Shown here piece after piece: positions 41,258 through 45,528 of a stretch of 45,528 nucleotides of DNA. Position numbers and translations under genes: made by a program. The notes beneath the pieces are model-generated. The model searched no databases. It was not told the origin of the DNA and was given only the letters and a program-made list of their open reading frames with translations. The DNA is from Candidatus Obscuribacterales bacterium (GTDB taxonomy: Bacteria > Cyanobacteriota > Vampirovibrionia > Obscuribacterales > Obscuribacteraceae). How positions within the stretch are numbered: position 1 is the stretch's first letter; each line of letters opens with the position of its first letter. The stretch is from NCBI GenBank assembly GCA_020050685.1, contig JAGVKG010000009.1:1-45528 (forward strand), written 5' to 3'.

Positions 41258-43269
41258 AAATTTAAAGTTTGGCGAAACCAACCCCAGGCGTTGTCTGATT
41301 TTTTAGACAAGTCGTTGAGAGTAATACCGGGCTCTTGGCTCGGCTTTCCTGCTTGTTTTTCTGTGCGGGGCAAAAGCTTGCCGAGTAAAGACAAATTGTA
41401 TTGCAAGCCTTTAGGATCAGACATATCCGGTCTGCGCGCTTTCGCTACTTCGTCCGGATCGCGTGGTGGCAAGACGTGGCGATTAATAATTTGTCCATTG
41501 GAGAGGAACAAAGTAGCATCACCTGTTTCTTCTGAAAACATGAAGGCCTCGCCGCCTTTAAGGCTGTCTGTTCCGTGTAAAGCCAAATCACGCAATTTCA
41601 GAGTCCAAGCATCTTCGGCCTGACCGCTAGCTTCGCTTTTGGCCTGCGCAATCGCCTGCGACTTTTGAATACCGGTTTCAAATTCTCTGACTTTCGGCTT
41701 TGCTTTATTTTCTTGACTCTTTGTCGCAGCATCTAAGTAGCTCAAAGGTGCTGCCACCACTTTTGGCGCAGCAAATTCCGCTTGCGGGGGAGCTTGCCTG
41801 GTGACAATTCCAGCCTGTGATCTAACTTGAGAAACAACTTGACCGGCCTGCGCATTTGCCGGACCAGAGCCAATGATCAATTGATTGGTTTGCCGAACTT
41901 GGGAACGACTATCCTGGGCAGAAATATTTGATCGGACTTGTGGTGCAGACGATGGTATTACCTTTGGTGTCGGCATAAGCATGGCACTGTAGTACGGATC
42001 ATTGTCCTTTTTAATTGGCACTTCCGTTACTTTAGCGTCCGGCGGCAACGACACTTGCCCTATGGCAGAAGCGCTATTGTCCGAACCGCCAAAAAACTTG
42101 CCGAACCAGCGGCGCTTATTTGAACCTTTCGAAGATCCATCAGCACCACGCGCCTGATCCGCTGCTGTGCGGTAAGCCGCCTTTGGCATTACTTGTGGCT
42201 TTACTTTTACTTTCTTTTGACGTGCTAGACGAATTTTTACCGGCTTGGGCATCTGCTTCATAGCGCTTGCCTCACCGGAATCTTCTTCCGAGGCAAAAGG
42301 ATTGAAGAAGAACAAGCGAAATCCTTTTGAGCGCTTGGCCTGTGGCGCATCTTTTGCTTCCGCGGTTGGGGCTTGCGCTTGAGATGAAGGTCTTGGCGAT
42401 GACCCAACCAAGCTGGCCACCAAATCGGATGCCGCCGCATCTTGGGACTTATGAGCAGCACTTTGCTCCGCACCACCACTTGGTACTGCTGGATCAATTC
42501 CCGGAATTCCTTTAAGCAAATCATTTAAAAACGAATTGCTTGAGCTGGCCGGTGCTGGCGCCATTTCTTTGGTTATATCAGAATGTACAGGTTCGGCATT
42601 TACCGATTGATTTGAGGCAAGGCTTGCCTCGCTATCCACTGCCTGAGTGGCCGGTTGTCCAGGATTGACCTGTGCCTGCGCTGCACCATTATTATTCGTG
42701 CCGCTGCTATTTGATCCGGTTGCAGCCTGACCAGATTTATTTGCGACCATGCCGGAAATCGGCAAGAATTTTGGCGGCGCAATATTGAGAATTTTGCTCA
42801 GACCGGAAGCAGCTTGCATAAATTCTCCTTGCTGCAATCGGATCATAGCCAAAAGAATTTGAGCCTTCTGATAGTCCGGCTCTGCAGTAAGCGCTTGTTG
42901 GAGCGACGATTCGGCAAGCTTCAAGTAATTGCGCTCACGGAAAATCACTGCTTGCTCGTAAAAGCCTCGAGCTAACCTGGGATTTTCTTGCGTGGACTTG
43001 AGAAATTCCACCAGAGCACCATCAACCTCGCCATGCTCTTTCAAATACATGCCAATTTCGAAATGCGTGCCGCGTTTTTCCCCGGGGAAACCTGCCATAG
43101 TCGTTGATGCAATCGCCCGTGCTGCTCTCGCGCCTGGCACCGAAGGTGGCGTCATGGGCATAATTCGCCCCTTAGTTTGACTAAGTGCGGCGGAGGCCGA
43201 CAAACAACTAATTGCTAAAAGACTAACCGTAGCGGATAGAGCTATGAGGGAGAGACTTTTGCCTTGCAA
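41254..43269 (-). CDS. Exported TPR protein with long low-complexity region
   Basis: A 671-residue protein with a signal peptide (LIALSATVSLLAISCLSASA, cleavage near 27). Residues about 65-165 hold TPR-like helices (THFEIGMYLKEHGEVDGALVE, ARGFYEQAVIFRERNYLKLAE, YQKAQILLAMIRLQQGEFMQA). Then come about 380 residues rich in Ala, Ser, Gln, Pro and Lys, with no recognisable fold, and a more ordered end (AWTLKLRDLALHGTD, FMFSEETGDATLFLSNG). The start is TTG at 43269, because it gives the complete signal peptide and AGAAAGAAG stands before it; no ATG upstream is available. Surface or periplasmic scaffolding is a guess. It has no operon partner. Confidence 0.75.
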   Translation of the reverse strand: MQGKSLSLIALSATVSLLAISCLSASAALSQTKGRIMPMTPPSVPGARAARAIASTTMAGFPGEKRGTHFEIGMYLKEHGEVDGALVEFLKSTQENPRLARGFYEQAVIFRERNYLKLAESSLQQALTAEPDYQKAQILLAMIRLQQGEFMQAASGLSKILNIAPPKFLPISGMVANKSGQAATGSNSSGTNNNGAAQAQVNPGQPATQAVDSEASLASNQSVNAEPVHSDITKEMAPAPASSSNSFLNDLLKGIPGIDPAVPSGGAEQSAAHKSQDAAASDLVASLVGSSPRPSSQAQAPTAEAKDAPQAKRSKGFRLFFFNPFASEEDSGEASAMKQMPKPVKIRLARQKKVKVKPQVMPKAAYRTAADQARGADGSSKGSNKRRWFGKFFGGSDNSASAIGQVSLPPDAKVTEVPIKKDNDPYYSAMLMPTPKVIPSSAPQVRSNISAQDSRSQVRQTNQLIIGSGPANAQAGQVVSQVRSQAGIVTRQAPPQAEFAAPKVVAAPLSYLDAATKSQENKAKPKVREFETGIQKSQAIAQAKSEASGQAEDAWTLKLRDLALHGTDSLKGGEAFMFSEETGDATLFLSNGQIINRHVLPPRDPDEVAKARRPDMSDPKGLQYNLSLLGKLLPRTEKQAGKPSQEPGITLNDLSKKSDNAWGWFRQTLNF

Positions 43270-43335
43270 TGGCGTAACTTCTTTCTAGGTTAATTACACT
43301 AAAGGCAGTACTAAAAACACAGACCGACTCACGGT

Positions 43336-43821
43336 TTAAGATTTTATCAGAATTCGCTCCAAATTCCTAAAGAAAGTTATCCAGCTTGGTTCATTCATTG
43401 TCTTTAGCGGTCGGACCAAAATAGTTTTCATGCCGGCTCTTTGACCGCCCCAAACATCGGTGAGCGGCCTGTCGCCAATTACAGCTACTTCGGCGGCTTC
43501 CAGCCCAAGAATTTCCAATGCCTTGAAAAATCCCTTACGGCTTGGCTTTGCAGCCTGACCAATTGCTGGCATGTCCAATATCTTTTGTACTTGATCGATA
43601 TATATTGCGCGGCGATTATTGCTGACAATTGCTACTTTGAATCTTTCCTTCACGAGAATCAGCCAATGGGCTACTTCCTCCGTCAAAATTCCAGAGTGCG
43701 GCGCGAGCAAAGTTGAATCCAAATCAAAAATCAGCCCGCGAATGCCCGCAGCGGCCAGCGCGTCCAGGTTGATATCAGTGACATCGCCATTAATGTTATA
43801 GGTAGGCTTAAGCAAAACCAT
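43336..43821 (-). CDS. YqeG-type HAD phosphatase
   Basis: A 161-residue HAD IIIA phosphatase. IFDLDSTLLAPHSG gives the catalytic Asp33 and Asp35, VAIVSNN is motif II, PSRKGFFKAL contains the motif III Lys, and VIGDRPLTDVWGGQRAG is motif IV. Length and pattern match the YqeG/GEP4-like family, which in eukaryotes acts on phosphatidylglycerophosphate; the bacterial substrate is unsettled. The ATG at 43821 is preferred over a TTG at 43929, since residues before it do not match the family and overlap the uppS upstream region. It is divergent from uppS. Confidence 0.9.
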   Translation of the reverse strand: MVLLKPTYNINGDVTDINLDALAAAGIRGLIFDLDSTLLAPHSGILTEEVAHWLILVKERFKVAIVSNNRRAIYIDQVQKILDMPAIGQAAKPSRKGFFKALEILGLEAAEVAVIGDRPLTDVWGGQRAGMKTILVRPLKTMNEPSWITFFRNLERILIKS

Positions 43822-44011
43822 AATTCCCGAATTTATCCTAGTAGATTCCGCCAAGACATTGCGCAAGCTTAAATATAACGTCAGAAATGTATCTTTGGGA
43901 AGCAGCAAACGCTTAAGTATAAGCGGCAACCCGAAAGAACTGAGTTACAATGACAGACCTCAAACTAGTCAACAGAGCACAATTTACTTTTGCTCTGGCA
44001 CTATCGAAATA

Positions 44012-44788
44012 ATGGCACCACAAAAGTCAGCAAAAATCTCAGAAGAATTGCAAGTAGCGCAAACCCAAAAAGATTTGCCAGTCACCCATGTTGCCATCAT
44101 CATGGATGGCAATCGCCGCTGGGCAGACGAAAGAGGCTTGCCACGCTTGCTTGGTCACAAAGAGGGCGTTAAGACTCTCAAGCAATTGGTCAAGCATGTT
44201 GGCGCTCCCAGCCAGACGAATGCCAGCCCTCTCAAATACCTGACCGTCTATGCATTTTCCAGTGAGAACTGGAACCGCAGCCAGGAAGAAGTGGACTATT
44301 TATTCGAGCTTTTCGCTCGGGCGATCACCGAAGAGCTCGAAGAATTGGCAGCCAATCAAGTCAGACTGCGATTCATTGGTGACATAGAAGCCATGCCGGC
44401 TTCACTGCAAAAATCATTTCGTAGTGCTGAACAAAAAACCCAAACCAATCCTGGTCTCAACTTGCAAGTGGCAATTAATTATGGCTCGCGTTTAGAAATT
44501 ACCCACGCTCTCAAAAGTCTTGCCACCGACATACAAACAGGCAAACTAAAGCCAGAGCAAATTGATGAGGCTCTTGTCTCAAGCCGCCTTTACACCGCCG
44601 ATATGCCCGACCCGGATTTGATCATTCGTACAGGTGGTGAAATGCGCTTGTCCAATTATCTTCTTTGGCAAGCCGCTTATGCCGAGCTCTATGTCACGCC
44701 CACTCTTTGGCCTGATTTCACCCCCAATGCTTTTGATGCGGCTTTGGCCGATTTTGCCACGCGCAGACGCCGCTACGGCGGGGATTAG
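44012..44788 (+). CDS. uppS: Isoprenyl transferase / undecaprenyl diphosphate synthase
   Basis: A 258-residue cis-prenyltransferase that builds the C55 lipid carrier from farnesyl diphosphate and isopentenyl diphosphate. VAIIMDGNRRWA contains the catalytic Asp32, followed by LGHKEGVKTLK, LTVYAFSSENWNRS, and the conserved end DPDLIIRTGGEMRLSNYLLWQAAYAELY (Gly where many members have Ser in RTSGE). The ATG at 44012 gives the normal length; the frame opens 51 codons earlier in the divergent region without family similarity. No strong ribosome binding site is present. The lipid carrier serves the many surface-glycan genes in the window. Confidence 0.95.
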   Translation: MAPQKSAKISEELQVAQTQKDLPVTHVAIIMDGNRRWADERGLPRLLGHKEGVKTLKQLVKHVGAPSQTNASPLKYLTVYAFSSENWNRSQEEVDYLFELFARAITEELEELAANQVRLRFIGDIEAMPASLQKSFRSAEQKTQTNPGLNLQVAINYGSRLEITHALKSLATDIQTGKLKPEQIDEALVSSRLYTADMPDPDLIIRTGGEMRLSNYLLWQAAYAELYVTPTLWPDFTPNAFDAALADFATRRRRYGGD

Positions 44789-44848
44789 GCGCCAAAAGCC
44801 GAGTGCCTGAAAGCGCCAAGAATTAACCTTTTCGGGCATTTCATCCTA

Positions 44849-44877
44849 TTGACAAGCTGCCTGCAAAGAAGTATTAT
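44849..44877 (+). promoter_or_regulatory. Near-consensus sigma-70 promoter
   Basis: TTGACA at 44849-44854, a 17-nt spacer, and TATTAT at 44872-44877. Transcription would begin near 44884 and give a leader of about 130 nt before the Gly-rich secreted protein gene. It is the best promoter match in the window. Confidence 0.85.
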
Positions 44878-44883
44878 TTCGCC

Positions 44884-45014
44884 AACCATACCGGTTGCAG
44901 TCCCGCTTTTACGGGTATAACAGAATTGGCGGGAAGGCTTATCTGAAAGGCAACAGGGTTGGGCTTTTGAACCACTTACCACTTAGTCAAAACACAAAAC
45001 GGGCGCAAACCCTT
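44884..45014 (+). other. 130-nt leader of the Gly-rich secreted protein gene
   Basis: Between the promoter and the ATG at 45015 there is no reading frame of note. It contains CCCG-CTTTTA-CGGG and further GC-rich segments (GGCGGGAAGGC, GGCAACAGGG, GGGTTGGGC) that could fold. No known riboswitch consensus was recognised, and no Shine-Dalgarno sequence is obvious near the ATG. Confidence 0.4.
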
Positions 45015-45528
45015 ATGAAAAAAAACATTCAAATTGGCTTGGCATTGGGAATCTTGGCGCTGCTAACACCTGCGGTCAGTTTTGCTCAAGGCAACTCTGC
45101 TGGTCCAACCATGTATCAGGCGCAACAAGGTGAATCAGCCGGCGGCGCTCAAGCCGGACAAGGTCAGACTTATCAAACAATGACGCAAGGTGCTAACGGT
45201 AATTCCGGACTGAATCTACCGAGAGTACAAACTGGTGTGCTTGCTCCTGAAAGTGTTAACCAAGCTCCGATTCCATCCGGCCAATATACTTTTGGTTTTC
45301 CTGGTGGACAGAGCGAACAATATCGTGGTCCCTACAAAGGTGGTGGCGGATCATCTGGTGGCGGCTTTTCAGTCGGCACCAATTTGCCACCAACTTCCAC
45401 AAGTTCTTGCTTGCCTATCACTATTCTTGATGATGAAAAAGGCGTTCCAGCCGGCGGCCCCGTTTACGGCAACTCCATGGGTGGTGGCGGCGGTGGTGGT
45501 GGCGGCGGTGGTGGTGGCGGCGGTGGCG
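45015..45528 (+). CDS. Secreted Gln/Gly-rich protein with poly-glycine tract (truncated by window end)
   Basis: The first 171 codons of a gene that runs out of the window. MKKNIQIGLALGILALL begins a classical signal peptide with cleavage after VSFA (about residue 25). The mature part is rich in Gly, Gln, Ser and Asn (QGESAGGAQAGQGQTYQT), with a GGGGSSGGG block, one Cys in TSSCLPITILDDE, and then an uninterrupted run of Gly codons (GGT/GGC mixed) to the window end. It has a near-consensus promoter, implying high expression. It may be a surface or matrix protein; nothing more specific can be said from the visible part. Confidence 0.75.
   Translation, partial: MKKNIQIGLALGILALLTPAVSFAQGNSAGPTMYQAQQGESAGGAQAGQGQTYQTMTQGANGNSGLNLPRVQTGVLAPESVNQAPIPSGQYTFGFPGGQSEQYRGPYKGGGGSSGGGFSVGTNLPPTSTSSCLPITILDDEKGVPAGGPVYGNSMGGGGGGGGGGGGGGGG

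Noticed and set aside
43822-44011. N-terminal extensions of uppS and the YqeG-type gene into their divergent spacer
   Set aside because: The extended parts overlap each other and do not resemble either family; family-length proteins start at 44012 and 43821.
1-45528. CRISPR array, tRNA, rRNA, insertion sequence or transposase
   Set aside because: No regularly spaced direct repeats, cloverleaf-like sequence, rRNA core sequence or transposase-like protein was found on reading both strands.

Overview
The window looks like a chromosomal segment of a Gram-negative-type bacterium. A non-photosynthetic relative of Cyanobacteria (Melainabacteria/Vampirovibrionia, Obscuribacterales-like) is my best guess, at modest confidence. 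The reasons are a stand-alone ornithine cyclodeaminase of the cyanobacterial/archaeal LOR/SDH type, an MGDG-synthase-like glycosyltransferase, duplicated MBOAT/SGNH acylation genes, Gly-rich secreted proteins and a moderate GC content. No rRNA, tRNA, CRISPR array, transposase or phage structural gene was seen.

Positions 1-14167 are an accessory, defence-like island. It opens with a type I restriction-modification locus (end of hsdM, hsdS, hsdR). Directly downstream is a large ABC/AAA_13-type ATPase that may be a PrrC/RloC-like anticodon nuclease. Then come an unknown helical-repeat protein (minus strand), a TcmP/DUF5131 pair one base apart, a four-repeat zinc-ribbon protein, a small Cys-containing protein translationally coupled to an ST7-like TPR protein, and a HicA/HicB-like toxin-antitoxin pair.

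Positions 14183-20302 (minus strand) form a sulfur amino-acid operon: cystathionine beta-synthase, cystathionine gamma-lyase/synthase with a TTGA overlap, and cobalamin-dependent methionine synthase. Together they interconvert homocysteine, cysteine and methionine. Divergent from it, 20472-27025 (plus strand) starts with the catalytic subunit of methylmalonyl-CoA mutase. It continues with a family 2 glycosyltransferase, a sugar-nucleotide epimerase/dehydratase and a GT-C-like membrane protein with a long exported C-terminus. A BrnT/BrnA toxin-antitoxin pair and a P-loop kinase-like gene follow.

Positions 28505-37822 hold two MBOAT + SGNH/DltD-like gene pairs on opposite strands, probably for O-acylation of cell-surface glycans. 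The minus-strand set also includes a class C beta-lactamase-like serine hydrolase. Between the sets lie a small membrane protein, a thioredoxin-fold protein with a clear terminator, and the ornithine cyclodeaminase behind a structured leader. Positions 37819-45528 contain a lipase, an MGDG-synthase-like glycosyltransferase, an alpha/beta hydrolase, a TPR-containing exported protein, a YqeG-type HAD phosphatase, undecaprenyl diphosphate synthase and the start of a secreted poly-glycine protein with a near-consensus promoter. Lipid carrier, glycolipid and surface-glycan functions therefore dominate the right half.

The least expected signals are: (1) a dispersed repeat present three times (8613-8670, 13321-13403, 27028-27095), one copy of which supplies the ribosome binding site and first codons of the ST7-like gene; (2) a 27-nt motif with a compensating hairpin present in opposite orientations in the leaders of two divergent genes (33446-33472 and 33699-33725); (3) the R-x3-E...H pattern in the ATPase next to the type I restriction genes; and (4) a palindromic GC-rich insert with an apparent change of codon usage inside metH.
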